The position numbers and the translations under genes were made by a program. From Norana najaformis (lineage: Eukaryota > Annelida > Clitellata > Crassiclitellata > Hormogastridae), in contig OZ029915.1 of NCBI GenBank assembly GCA_964023275.1, positions 18,143,775 to 18,207,774 of the forward strand: DNA of 64,000 bases. Reading direction: 5' to 3'. Positions 1-14,300 of this stretch are shown here, one piece after another (position 1 is the first letter of the stretch; every line of letters begins with the position of its first letter). The notes below the pieces were generated by a model. It was not told the DNA's origin and did no database searches. It saw nothing but the letters and a program-made list of their open reading frames with translations.

Positions 1-2319
1 GAATCCAGCAACGCCACTCTTTTGTCATCATTTTCATCATGCTTGGGATAAGTAGGGAGGTGGTTTCCTGTTGCTTTCCTTCTGAAGTTTTTTATGAGAC
101 ATCATCTCAGAAGCATTGATGATCTCTGTCATCCGCCCTTCTGGCTCTTCGCCACTGGGCACTTGCATTTACTGGCATGGACTCGGTCGCCCATGATTCA
201 CTTTGCTTCAACTGGAGGACTAAGTGTAGTTGGCATGGTGGACATTTGGACATCAGAGGCTATAAGAAGTGCTTGATGTCCCAAACCCCCCACCAGTTTA
301 TTATGGTCTAATTTATTATGAGCTTACCCTATTTTCCAGGTCACACTAATGATGGTGCCGTAGATTGCCAAATACCAACAAATAAATTTGAGACAGACTT
401 GTGGCAAAATTAGAAAGGACTGCCAAAGATTAAAATTGTTCTATCTTAATTAGTTTTTATACTTTCTAAATTAAAGAGTTGGTAAGTTTGTTGGATGTTG
501 CATTGGCATCGGCTTTGATTTCGTGGTGTTACTAGACAATAACAACCGGCCCAAGGAATCCAAATATAGCAACCAAAAAGATACCATGTACTGGTAATTG
601 TAGTTGTAATTTAAGATTTTTAAAGTGCTGCTTAGAGAATAAACTCTACAGGGGCGCTCCAGATCCGAACAAGTAAAATCACTGTTAAGCAATACAGTCT
701 TCAGGTGCCTGCAAAACCCTGAGAGGGTAAGAGAGAGGAGCTCGAGTCGCAGATCGAGAGAGAGATGGTTCCAGCAGGGGTGATCGACATACACAAAGCT
801 TCTGGACTGGGTGGTAGCAGTTCGCATGTGAGGGACAAACAAAAGATCATGAGTGGCTGAACGGAGGGTGCTAATGCCCGGTAATGAGGAGACTATAGTA
901 CGAAAGTCCATGAGGTAAAGAGGAGCTGAGCCAGCAACACAGTTACACATAAGAGTGAGAATCTTAAAATGGACATGCTGCTGGATGGGAAGCCAATGAA
1001 GAGTGTCTCGAATGTAGGATGAGATATGACTGTATCTGGGAATGCTTCCAATAAGACGAGCAGCAGAGTTCAGGACAGATTGAAGCTTAGCAATGTTGGC
1101 TAGGGATAGGCTGACGAAGATGGCATTACCAAAGTCAAGTCCGGTGCAAATGAGAGCATGGACCAGAGTTGAGATAGCAAAGAGAGAGTACAGTGAATAG
1201 TGCAAAGCTGACAAAGATGGTAAAAACAGGAACGAGAGACACTATAAACATGGGCAGATAAAGTGAGCTCCAGTTCCGGAAATCTCTGGCCTAGAGAGAA
1301 GAGATCATTCTTGGTGAGCTGCACGTAGCCACCAAGCCAGATAAACTGGATCTTGTTGCTGTTCAAACAGAGATGGTTGGAGGACATCCAGCAGTTGAGA
1401 ACAGATGCGGTGTCAAGGATCAGCTGTGGGGCGGCCTCCGCCAGACCGTGGGCATTTGCCTGAGTGTCATCTGCATATTGTAAGACAGAGACAGTCAGAG
1501 GGAGGGGGGTTCGAGCTAAATTGGTGGAATCCAACTGCAAACTATTGAGTTGAATGTCTATTATTAGTGCGTGAATGCAAGGAAAACTTGTTTACTCTTA
1601 GTCAATGTGTAATTACTGATACAAAAGCTAATGTGGACTTAATGATTGCACCTGATGCAATCTCTTTTCTGGAGACATTCTTTTTGTCACCTGATGCAAA
1701 TAGAGTACAGGTCTAAAGTAAACAACTCTCCATAGCATTTAGAATTTTGCTTTGTTACTGAGAGAAAGGTTGAAAAATCCATGTTCCATTAAATTTAGGA
1801 AGCATGTAGTAAATATTATTTGCATGTACTGGTGTACTTGGGTTAAAACTATTCCTTGTTTTATGACCGGTGCAAGCCTGTTGAGTATACACATGTGCTA
1901 CACCAAACTTTTTTGCACGTTTAACTAATTCAAAATGCTATATGCATGTGTAGGTTGTATGCATGAAAATACAGTAGATTTGTTTTGCTTTGGCAGATCC
2001 ATCATTTCATATATCAGCATTTGATGAATTAGCGTCGTTTTGGTGTTCCTTGCTGACAATGTATGAAAATAGTATCAGGCTGCATTTCTTAGACCTGTAA
2101 TGACCAACAACACATGACATTGTCAACTGGAAAGTCCCATTGCCAACTGTTACATTTCATTTTCATTTTGCATAAGGAGAGGATGTTTAAATATAGAACA
2201 TGATGGTAATTTTTATAGCATCTTTTGTGACAAGTTGCATAAATGAATAGCTGGCTGTGGTGTGTAAACAATTATTTTCTTGTTTAGTTTATTCAAATCC
2301 TTTTGTATTTGTATTCCAG
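1..2319. other. Left flank, presumably a UBR4 intron
   Basis: No UBR4 exon is recognisable here. The stretch holds an L2-like LINE remnant on the minus strand (about 585-1545). A short open frame at 94-276 has no recognised similarity. The rest (1546-2319) is AT-rich and shows nothing. The first recognised UBR4 exon follows at 2320 in phase 0, so this is most likely intronic sequence of the same gene (inference). Confidence 0.5.
585..1545 (-). mobile_element. L2/CR1-like LINE remnant (reverse transcriptase 3' half)
   Basis: Two overlapping minus-strand frames (1100-1540 and 471-1214) carry pieces of one reverse transcriptase. The catalytic motif QYADDTQ is followed by CWMSSNHLCLNSNK and IQFIWLGG, as in L2/CR1-type LINEs. 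The second frame continues with ALICTGLDFGNAIF and LQSVLNSAARLIG, typical of the region after the polymerase core. The frame break between the halves shows that it is dead. The same family recurs on the plus strand at 23195-24306, where the homologous motifs QYADDTRAF and [14 protein letters not shown] occur. Confidence 0.8.
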
Positions 2320-5300
2320 TTTGTGTTAGTGATTTTGTTATTTGTGACAGCTGTGTTGCCGTTCTTGATACTGGCCAGCATCAGTCTGGATGATGGAGTG
2401 GCACCACTGATTCTGCAGCTTCTTCAATATGTGCTGTGTGGCACCAAAGGTGGTGCAGAACATGGCAGTAGCAAGTCTTTTGCCTCAGCTGCAACCTCTT
2501 CTCCAGCAAAGCAGAAAAAGGATAAAAAGGATGAGAAATCTGATACCACTGATGGATCCAAGAAGAGAGAAGGTGATCAAAGCTGATCTCACAGAACTTC
2601 TAAAGCTTGTTTTAAAGAGCTTCTATGCTTTGAATCGTTTGCGATGTTCATTATGGTCATGTCCTGTATTTTTAGAACATGCCTTGGGTAAAATTTTTAA
2701 AAAACTTTTCATTAATCATATACCCATAGATTTTATATTATATAGTATGCTATGTAAAGTTGTAAACTAAATTAACTTTATATTAATATCTGTTATTACC
2801 AAGCATGAATTTTAAACCTATCTACAGATTCTGAAGAGCCAAACAGATATGATGAAGCTCTGTGCATTGCACTAGTACAGCAAGTCTGCAAGACAGTCAG
2901 CCGAGAGCTGCTGATTCGCTTCATTGTCTGCTTCTTGCTGGAGTCTAATTCAACTTCTGTGCGATGGCAGGCACACGCGCTTGTTCTGCACATATACAGG
3001 TTGTTAGAAGATGGAATATTCTCAGAAAGCTATATGGATTTTTTTGTTTCATTGAAATATAATGTGATGAACATTTTATGGTTCTTTGTGCTAATTTACT
3101 GGTAATTTGTGCAGGGCAAAAGTGTGCTGACATAAGCACGAGCTGATAAAAGTGAACAGTAGAAAATTTGACCTGCCATAGCATAATATTGTTGGTGATT
3201 TGACACAGATACTCAATTAGACAGAGGTTTGATACCATAACAGTAATAAAGGTTTTTATGAGACAATTAAGAGGCATGTATTCGACTTTGAAGCACTGGG
3301 AGGAACGACATCAAGCTTGAACCAAAGTGTTTGGAAGATTGACAGCGACTCTGGTACCTTAACTAACAGAACTGAATGCATGTTGCGGTAGTAAAATTAA
3401 ATGTATCTTTAAAAATTTATGTTCAAAGATTCAAACTTAATTTAAATTATATAAATAAAGCTTAGCACATGCACCCAGTGATGGGCACTAACTAGTTTAA
3501 AAGTAGTTTTACTACAGCTACTGTTAACTACTATTTATGTAGTTTAATGTAGTTAACTAGTTTTAGGAAAAGTAGTTAACCACTGTCTTAACTACTTTTG
3601 TAACTACGTTTGCTCATGCCATAATATCGGAACAGTGTTGTTATGATGAAATTTTAAACTATACATTATTTCTTTAGTAATTCATAATCACACGAATATT
3701 CTTTCACCGCAAATGCATCCTGATAAGCAGTATTGCCAACTGTGGCAGAAAACTAATTTAGAGAACTGGGAAAAAGTTGTTAAGTATGCAACTGATGAAA
3801 ATAGTTAGAAAAAAATTGATAACTACAAACTGAGATTTTGTAGTTTAACTACTAATTACATCTATTTTAAAAGAATAGTAGTTAACTACTTTTAGGTGCT
3901 TAAAAGTAGTTTATTAGTTGCTATCTACAATAGGTAAATACTGCTCATCACCGTGTGCACATACAGTAAACTGACAGAAAAAGAATTTCTGTTCTGTACT
4001 TTGCTTCTATAGCTAATTTTGCACGATGTGCTTTTATCGCACTTTCTTTGGTGTGTTTATGTTGGCATATTTTTGTTGGTGATATTTCACATGCGTATAT
4101 ATAAATATGCATACATACCTGCATGCATACATTGATGATTTTTCATGCTCTCTCATTAAGCTGATACATGCATCTGTAGCACAAACTTGTTGATAATGTG
4201 TATCTTTTATCTAGCAGTAGGCTTGATAAGAGAGTGGGTATCATTTAATAGAGTGCAGATCATTTATTTGCACCAATTGCCACTAGATGGCTGGCACCAA
4301 GAACTGACTAATGAATATGGTTGGTAAGATGGCAAACTGAGCAACTGAGGAAGTGCTCTTAAATATTATGGACATGACGTACATTGTAGAAGATTTAAAT
4401 ATCCATTTATGCATGTTGGAGTGTGTTGTTGATATGTAGAAGCTCACCGCTGAATCAGAGAGAGGCACTACTGGATTTGATGTGGAACGTTTGGCCTGAT
4501 CTACCAAACTATGGATGCAAAGCTGCTCAGTTTGTTGATCTCTTGGGATATTTCACCATTAAAACTCCTCAGCCTTCTGACAAGAAGGTAAGATTTTTAC
4601 TTAACAGTGTACAGTGTAAGCAAGATCTCCTGTAATATTTAAATTTATGTAATTAATTTGCTATATACTTTTAAAAACAGTGGACTCAAGTGCACTAGGT
4701 TTTAAATGGATTTGTTCTTTGATTTTTCTACTTGTGACTTCACTTTCAGTTCAGAATGTTGATTTGTATCAAATACTAATGTTTATAAGTGGCAGCTGTG
4801 ATTGCTTTTCAGATGAAGCAGTATGTAGAGAAAGCCTTGACACTTATGAGAGTTGAAAACAAGAAATTGGCTAACCATCCAAATGGATCCATTTATAAGT
4901 ATGTAAACAGTTTCTGGTTAAGAGTTTAAGAAATTTAAACAAGACATGCTACCTGAAGTAGTGTCAGTTAGGTATTGTCAACATACATTGTTATCTAGCT
5001 TAAACTGTGATGGGTTTGGTCTAAAAAAAGACTGATAGGTGTGTGAAGGGACCAATCATAGTCATACAGCAGACTTTTTGGAATGGCAGCTGAAGTTTTA
5101 TAAAGACTTAATTGTAAAATTTTAATGAAACTTGGTTTTCTTGTTGTTTGACCAGCATAAAAATTGGTTGAAATATTTTGATTTTTTTCAGTTTTAATAG
5201 TAATTCTAAATTTTTGTGAGCTGTTAAGAAAATCTGCTTTTTTGTAGTATTCTGCAAGGTTTGGTTGATTTTGATGGATATTATCTGGAACGAGATCCTT

Positions 5301-5335
5301 GCCTGGTCTGTAACAATCCTGAAGTGCCATTTGCA
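2320..5335 (+). CDS. UBR4: UBR4 exons 1-5 of the window: helical region and the CNNPEVPF segment
   Basis: Exon 1 (2320-2572) encodes [20 protein letters not shown] followed by a lysine/aspartate-rich linker ([11 protein letters not shown]). Its acceptor could instead lie just before SISLDDG. Exon 2 continues in phase 1 with [17 protein letters not shown]. Exon 3 (4440-4587) carries [12 protein letters not shown] and exon 4 [17 protein letters not shown]. Exon 5 (5248-5335) ends with the highly conserved [12 protein letters not shown]. Predicted secondary structure is helical-repeat-like; no catalytic residues are expected here. Intron 2 (3000-4439) holds a palindromic repeat element. Confidence 0.9.
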
Positions 5336-8300
5336 GTATGTTCTGGTTCTGATATCTTCTACATTCTAGTGTAATCTAAGGGCTTCTGTACTGCTGCTAT
5401 CATTATGTGCAAGGCAACAGTCAGTAGTTATATTCTTATGCTGTTGTCTGAAAACAATCATGCAAGCCGACTGACTTCCAGTTTTGACACATTGTTTGAC
5501 TTTTTATTTGAAACTGTCAGAATTCCCTGCAGCACAATAATATGGGTCTTGGTGACTTGGATGAAAGATGAGTTGTATTTGCGATACAGCACAATACAGC
5601 TGAAATTTGGTGATGTCCTCCTTACAAAGTTCGGAAGTGTAGTGTGCATTTCTTTATAGTAAAGTCACAAATAGTGAAGATATTGGGCAGTGCAATGTTG
5701 CTTTCCATTGTTTGATTAACATTTTTGAGCATAAACTGTCTGGCATCTTAATAGGGTTTCACTGTTACTTTAAGAGTGTCAAGCTGTCATCCATCAAAGT
5801 CGACTCGAGATTCACAACAACTACGCAAATTGTGAAACTAGCCGGAAGTCAGACTATTTCAAAGATCTTTGTGAAAATTGGTGACATCAAACGAACAAAG
5901 ATGGTGAGTAGTTTATTTTTCTGTTTTTGCTTAATGTTTATGTTTTCCTTGATCAGCATTCTTTGATCTGACCAGATTTTCTTGCTGTGTGTTGAGTATT
6001 CACAGCTTTTAACGCTGAAAATACAGCATTTGAGTTGAACTGCCTCATTATTTGATTATATTCAAAGACCGTATTGCTCAGTATCATAATTTTTTGTCAT
6101 ATGCTAATGTCTTGAGCTTTTCATTTGTTGTACCTGATTATGTTTATGGTTCAGAACTGAACACTGCATCTCAGAACTAAATGTATTCATTTTCGTTCTC
6201 TTCGTGCATTTTGACAGGTGCGAACACTGATTGTCTACTACAATAACAGACAAGTGCAGGCTGTTGTTGAACTTAAAAACAAGTAAGATCGATGTCTTCT
6301 GTTTAGCTCACTTGCGAGATATCTGCTATTTTAAATTTGCCAACTGTGTAACATGAATGGTATGACAGAAGATGTTTTAGGGTTTCTGTTCCACTAGTGA
6401 GTTCATTGACTGTACACTCTTGAGTGCAATGTGAGAAGACTGGAAAGGAAGGACCATCTACATCTTGGAGTTGGCTTAAAGGACTGAGCTTCTATAATCT
6501 GCAATGTTTGGGTAAACTTAATCTAGCCTAAATATGGCTGCCTCTAAGAATTATGTCACTTAGTTGCATAGTTGTAGTTATGGCGTAGATTGTTCCATCC
6601 ATAGAGTGTTTAGCAATAATGAGAAGATAAACATAATTTAGTTAAATTGACTACAGTTATTTAGAATTATAACGGTTTTCTAAATGAGTGATACATCATT
6701 TGACTTTGCAGTTGGTATACACATTTTTAGAGATTTAAATTGATGTTATTTCCAGACTTGGACTTTGGCACAAGGCAAAGAAGGTGGTATTGTCCGCTGG
6801 GCAGACAGAGGTGAAAATAGAATTTCCTCTGGCGATCGTGGCCTGTAATTTGATGATTGAGTATGCCGACTTCTACGACAATCTGCAGGCATCTGCTGAA
6901 ACGCTACAGTGCCCTCGGTGTAGTGCCTCTGTTCCTGCCAACCCTGGCGTTTGTGGCAATTGTGGAGAGAACGTGTTTCAGTGTCACAAGTGCAGGTTTG
7001 TTTTGCTTGGATGTAGTATGTCTTGCATTGCTCAGTGGTTTTTCAAAATAAAGTCTTTTATGGCTGTCTTGTCTTGTCATGTCTCAGTGACTTAATTAGA
7101 ACTTAGGTTTTATTTTTGGCCATTTTGCCATCCTTCACTTCATTCTGCCATCTGTGCTTATTTCCTTTTGGTGATTGGAAAGTCTAATGTAAGTATGCCT
7201 CATTTGCTAATAAATGTTAAAGTACTATTAACTTAAACATGCTAGGTAATTGTTTTTATTTAAACCATCTGGATGCTCAAAGATGCTGAGAACATCATGG
7301 ACGGAGAAAAGGACTAATGAATGGGTACGCAAGGCGATTGGAATTGAGCAAGATGAGACGTTACAACAAACAGTGCTAAAATCAAAGCTGAGGTTCTTTG
7401 GACATGTTATGAGATCAGATGGATTGGAAAAAGAAATGATGCTGGCTTGTGGAGAGGGAAAGAGAAAACAAGGGAGACCAAGGAAAAAATGGATGGACAA
7501 GATACACGAAGCAACTGGAATGAACTTGGCACAACTAAGGGACGCGACATCGGAAAGAAAGAAATGGAGAAGATTGATCATGACGGTCGCTAGAGCTCAA
7601 AGAGCTGACAGCACAAGGTGACAAGGTGGATGCTCAAAACTTTATAAAGATTCCTGAAGACTGGGTTTTCCTTGTGGTTCAGAGGGAAGGTTGTGGAGGT
7701 TACATGGCTGGAGAGGACAAAGTTATGGTATGAAAAATGACACTGAAAGCCACTAAGACAAAGTCCGAGGAAGCTTGTCCTAAAAGATCAAAAACAGAGA
7801 TGAAAGTTTTAACCAGATTTGGAGTTGAGCAGTTAGTAATAAGGACACAGCTGATGTAGATAGTGATCCAGAGTGTGCTAGTATATCAAAGAGAATGATT
7901 GTAATGCTGCCATGCTCACTTATGAAGGCTAAGATAATAATGTGAAGCTTCTTTTGTTGGGTTTTCAGAGCAATCAATTATGATGAGAAAGATCCTTTCT
8001 TGTGCAATGCTTGTGGATTTTGCAAATATGCCAAATTTGACTTTACTTTGACAACAAAACCATGTTGTGCTGTGGATCCAATTGAGAATGATGAAGACAG
8101 GAAAAAGGTTTGCATTTTTCTGTTGCTTGAATTTGCATATTGATTATTTCATTTTCTTCTGCTATCAGAAAGGTCATTAGCCTTCAAAACTATGTACAAT
8201 ATTTTTTGTTACTTAGAACTTTGTTAAATAAGATAATTTTTTATTTTAACCATATCATTTACTAGTACTTGGCATAAGATGCAAAAGAAGTTGTATGAAA

Positions 8301-11300
8301 CATACTTTCATGGCTCTGTGTTGTATTGTTAGCGCTCAGAGTTTGCCTTAGCTGAATATGAAAATTAAGTCATGTCATGCCAACTTGGAGTTGATTAAAC
8401 TTACTAAGTACTCTTAGGATGGTATTAATTTGATTTTTTCAAACTTGAAGGGTCTGGAGACTTTGTAAAGTATAAGTTGGTTAAGTGGAAATCCAAAGAT
8501 TTTAGTTGATTGCTGTGCACGATATTTTACATAAATTATTATACATCTGCATCATTTGTTTAAAATGACTGTATCATCTAGTGATATTTTGGGTGAGGTC
8601 TTTTACTGTTTATACATAAACTGTACCAGGCTGTTACAACAATCAATACACTGTTGGAGCGAGCAGATCACCAGTACAAGCAACTACAGCTGTACAAGTC
8701 TTCGCTGGAGGCGCTTTTGGTTAAGATTAGTGAGCACACAGTGGAGAAAGTGGAAGAGCCTTCATCTACTTCTACATCGGCTACGACTTCAACCAGTACC
8801 AATGCTGCATCAAGTAACATCAATAAAACGATTCAGCAGTTGGCACAGAAGTACTGTGGAGATTGTCGTACTGCATTTGAAGATCTTGGCAAAATCATTC
8901 AGGTAAGTGAGCTGTGGCTTTGCATACTTTCTGTCTTGAAAATTACTCTTCATTAACTAGTGTGGCAGCTGTTGAAATACACCAGCGCTATAGAAGTTAC
9001 GAATTAGTAATAGTAATTTGTTAGCTATCTATTTTTATTTTGAAGTACTAGCTATATATTATTGATCAAAGTTAAATCTTTTACTTGTTTCAGCCTATTT
9101 ATTGAGCTTATGTTTTAATATTGTTTATACGATGTGTTACTAAACTAAAGCCAAAGCACTAATCAGCCAATTTTGTGATGATGTGCCAGAAAACAAAATC
9201 ATTCAATTAATGTAAGTTTGTTTAATTTCAACACTTCAGCTGAAGTATTAAATTGAATTCAGAACAAATGGACAATCATTCTGCACCTATAAACTATTAG
9301 CATTCATTATATACTTGCTGGTAATCAAGGGCACACAAAATTATTTTCTGGGCATGGTGTTGTTTCACATGTGTGACCGTGCATGAGAAAACCTGCTCTA
9401 AGTTGACAAAATTTTTAAACGGGTTTAATAGTACATTGGATTAGGCTGGAGATGCTGAAATAATTTGGTGAAAACCGCATGTCTTTATCACAATTAGTAA
9501 AACAGTTATAAATGTACATCTCCTTGTGATTACTTTCAAAAAATCACAAGTTAAATATTAATCTGTTTTAGTTCTCTGGTGTAAATTAAATAGATTGTTT
9601 GCATACAAAATTAGTTATGTGGCCTGAGGTTTAACTTGGGATCTAAAGAATGACATATTTGGCTTCTCTGTCGAAATTATGCAGATCTATTTCAGACTTA
9701 TTTCATGGCACATCGCCTACTGAGATGCTTTTCTCACATATTGATGTTTTCAATTTATGCAAGGATTCTTCTACATGGTCACATATTTTATTCATTTCAT
9801 GAGTGAACTGCAATTAGATGAAGATAAAAATGAGAATTTTATTCAGACATGATTTATTGAATTCTCAGAATCTGTAAAAAGGTAAACGTGAAACAAGTTG
9901 TTTAAGTGCTTATATATAAACTTCTCAGAAGCTCAAGGTCTTGAGGTCAAAGGGGCATGGAAATTACTGAAGTATTCCAACAACATAACTCCTTTTTCAC
10001 CTCCCAGCTTGCATTCATACTCATTTACTGGCCCAAGTATTTCTTTAGTTCGCACTGCTATACTTCACTGTTCTTGCTGGTGGCATATCCACAGTGCCAA
10101 GCTGTCACCCTATGTGATAATATAATTTGTTTTATATGTTAATTCCATCTGCTACTATGAATGTATGTTAATTTTTAAATTTGGTTTGTTGTATATAACC
10201 TCTGGGTTACAATCTCTTTCTTCCTCTACACTCGTAGATGCTGGTAGGTGACTGGTAATAGGAAAAGACATCTGCCCATAAAACTTGGAGCCTTTCAGTC
10301 TTTCAGAGGCTCATTGTGTTTATGAATGCTGTGTTAACTTTGCAGAAAGTTTTGGCTTCTCGTAAGGAACTGGTTGAGTACGACAGACAGCAGCAGGATG
10401 CTGCCCAGATTGCTACCATACCTGGGTCTGCTTTGAGTACACCTGTCATCAGTCCAAAAGCTTCAGAACTCTTTGCTCCAGTTAAAGAACAGGATTTGCA
10501 CCTGCCAAAACCAAAGGAGAAGTGAGTAACTAAAGTTACTGATCATATGTAACCAATCTATTGCTAAACATCATTTCCTTTTGAAGCTTATGTTTTCTTG
10601 TAAGTGACTGCAAATGTTGTAAGCAGAAGGAAGAGAGATGAGTATGCAGAGGGAGTTAGGGGAGAAGGCAAAGTGAAAAGAAACAGAAAGATACTATAAT
10701 TAAGCATGGTTATGAATGGCTAAAGAATGGCCTCAATGACTTGTTTCATAGATTTGTGAATGGATGTTGTCTTGATTTGTCTTTGATCTCTGTGATTTAA
10801 TTTTTAAAGCCCGTCAGCCTTACCTCAGCTTAGTCTTGCATTATCTGCTTTCATTTTTCTGTTTTTCATTTATTTACAACAGTGCAAATATTTTCTGACG
10901 TTACAATTTAACATAATATTGGTTGCATTGAAAAATCGAAGATAAAGGATTAAGGAAAACTGGTTAAAATGTAAGGATTATGTTAGTCATATGGCTGGCA
11001 GATATACTGCGTGCTTCTTCTACAGATCTTAACATTATCATGTAAAGTCACAGTATTAGCTGAACCAAATGAATATAAAAAAAGCAATATTTTAAAAGTA
11101 GGTCTTGTTTGGCACTTGTGTGATGTGTTGCCTTCGTTTCTTTGTAGGCGTTCTCATTGTTATGGTTGTGCAAGTGCAACCGTGGAACACTGCATCACTC
11201 TTCTACGAGCAATGGCCACAAATCCTGTCCTGAAAAACTTCCTTTGTGGTCAGGTGTGCTACACAAGACATTGAGTTTACAACTGATTTCATTCTTACTG

Positions 11301-14300
11301 ATTTTAAGCCCTGGAAGCTGTTGCAAATATTTCTTTTCCGTGGCCTTCAGGCATATATGGCTGTTTCATGCAGGCAATTGCTTTGTATATATCTGTTGGA
11401 AATGCTCATATTGAGAGATGTAAAAGTGATTTGCACAGTTTGTTTTCCACACTGGCATAGAGGAAAAAAGGTTGTGAATAAGAATTATTGAGAACATTTA
11501 TACCTATAATAACCTCAGGCTTAGACAGAAATATCACAGACAGAAATATTTGTTTAAACTTCAAGAATTGCTGTCTTCAAGAATTGTTGCTTCAGCAAAG
11601 AATGTTTGAGAAAGTATCGATTTAGATGGGAGTTAATACATTATTGATTTGCTTACAAAAGATTTCTAACCAGTAAGCAAGCTCGTGAGAAGGTAAGTAA
11701 GGGTTGTGTTTCAGTAGTTGCTGTTTTTTGTACTGCTGTTCTTAGCTGTTGAGCAACATGAATTGCTTCATTGTGTGGTTCAGCAGATTGTTCATTCAAA
11801 TAATGCCTTGGGTTTGAGCATCCTACAGGCAGCAATTTTTTTGGTTCCAGGGATTGATAAGAGAGCTCGTTGACTACAACCTGAGGCGTGGACCTCCATC
11901 TCTTCGTGCTGAAGTGCGTCATTTGCTCTGCCTGATGTCCAGCAACAACCCAGCAGCCACGGAAGAGCTGAGTGAATTGCTGACCAAGAACATCACCTTG
12001 GCCATACAGGGGCATCTGTCTAATCCAGATTTTGTGAGTAGATTGACATGTAATAGTTGTTATCCTGTTTTACCTTATGGAGTTAAATATTAGATCAGCA
12101 TATAGGGAATCATCAAGGTTCCCTATGTTGACCATGTCACCAAAGAAGGAGATTAGAGCATAGAAAGCAAGTGTACCTGCTTCTTCCATCATCAAAGAAT
12201 GCAGACTTCGATTCTTTGACCATACCATGCGAGCTGCACCGGATGAGGACCATAGAAGAACACTGTGGGCAGCTATGAATAAAACCCCCAGGGACTGGAA
12301 GAAACCACTTGGCAGACCAAGAACTGTGTGGAGTGGAGTAATGGAAAAAGATCTTGAATGTTGTGGTTTTGGGCTCAGTAATGCATGGAGCAAGGCAAGA
12401 CAGGAAGGCATGACGTCGCATCATCAATATAGCTATGCTTGCCCAGATTATGCCCCGAAGAGAAAGAGAGATTTCAGCACTTTTGAGACTTACATACTCA
12501 GATCTGAATTGTGTGCAGTATTTAATAGAAAATCGTCTCTGAGGTTCTGTAGCTGAAATTCTTGACGAAAATGTCACTTCTTTGTTTTATCTTGCGGTAT
12601 CTTCTTGTTCAACTTTTTAAATCAGGAGAAGTAATATGCCTTTAAAGCCCAGAGATCTCTGTCAACAGAACCAACATTTTATTATGCGTATGTAACATGG
12701 ATACATTCCTTCGTTGTCAGTTCTATGCAGGTGATTTCGTGGATTTTTGTAAGAAGCTTTTCATGATTCCATTTGGTTTAGGTTTAAAGTTTATGGAATG
12801 TCCTCTTTTTATGCAAATGAAACATTTCTTTAAATAAGAGATTGGCAGAGTGTATTTAGTGTGTGTCTGGGTTGTGCTATTACTGTAGGCATCTGCTGTG
12901 AGACATGAGATGTTCCTGTTGAGTAACTTACTGCAGCTGGAGGATCATCTCTGGGAACAGCGCATCAGATGTGGTTTGTGTTATCTCGGCCTTTGATTAT
13001 TAACTCTTATTCTTAATCAGTCATGGAGATGTGGAACTTTGTTTGGAATTGGACACAAATTATTTTCAGCAGAATAAGCATGCTGTCAGATTATTCACCT
13101 TTTGCGTCAGTGCATAGGAGGTTAATATGTTAAGCACTTTGGAACGACTGGGTGCACAGGATGTGTCAAGATTCTGTCTGCTGCCTAAACAGGTGCAGTA
13201 GGAGAATTCATTTCTTCATGTATTTGTTTAGTTATACTAGATACTGTGTAATATTTTTGGCCTTTTGTCGTTGCAGTGATGAGATTGTTCATGCAGAGTA
13301 TGCATATCGAAAGTCCTGCTGTGATTGAATGTATATCTCTGCCCTGTCTTCGCATTCTGCAGCACATCATTAAACCTGCCGCACCAACCAGTAAAAAGAA
13401 CAAGGTAATTTTACCGAGCTTGATCGCAGTTCTGCTTAAATTAAACATTGTTCAATTGTGAAAACAGTTAAATTGTTTTAGTTGCAGATATATTTTTCTG
13501 TGATGTATATTGGGGAATGGGTCCTTACAGTAGCAAATGCAGAGAATATATTGTGACTTGTGTCTTTCTTAACGTTAAATGGGGCAGTGCCTCTTTTTAC
13601 AAAGAAGTTGATAAGAGGATAGCATTGCTCCATTGCAGTTCCTTTGGGTCAACAGTCTGAACTAGTTGTTTTGGTGAAAGCCATTAAAACTGCTGATAAA
13701 CTTGATTTTGTTTTTTAAATATATTTAATGATACCTATGGAGTTTTGCTTGCTGATCACAAAATGACGTGTAAATTTTAGTATCACAGTATCAGTTGACA
13801 ACCTGCCATCAGTTGATTTCCATGTAGGCCATATGTAGTGTATTTCTTACATTCAGTGCTAATTTTTGTGTACAGATTACCATGCCAGTAATATGTCATT
13901 GCATATTTTGCTGTGGATTACTTACCATTTTTTGACTAGGCTAAATCTAGCTGAACTCAGTATAAAGGGCTGTTTGTGTATTGCACCAGATTTAATGCTA
14001 AAGCCAATTTGTGTGTAGTAGGAAAGATGGTTGTTCAGGAATTGATCTTCTGGAGTCCTTCTGCTGACTCCCCAGATGTAATGTAAATGTGTCAAGAGTC
14101 ATGATACTTTTTGTTACATATGCAGTGAGTTCACCTTGAAAGCACAAAAGAACATGATTTCGTGTGATTAAGAAATCATGATATGAATGCCATTTTGGAT
14201 ATAAAGTTTGTGATCAGGACAAAGTTTGGATGCCTCTTGCTTGTTGTACATCTTGCAGTTAATCTCAGAACATTTGAGTAGGTTTTTTGATAACAATGAT

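Noticed and set aside
94..276. A 60-codon plus frame as an upstream UBR4 exon or small gene
   Set aside because: No similarity to UBR4, no clear splice sites, and no recognised domain; possibly a piece of an unknown repeat.
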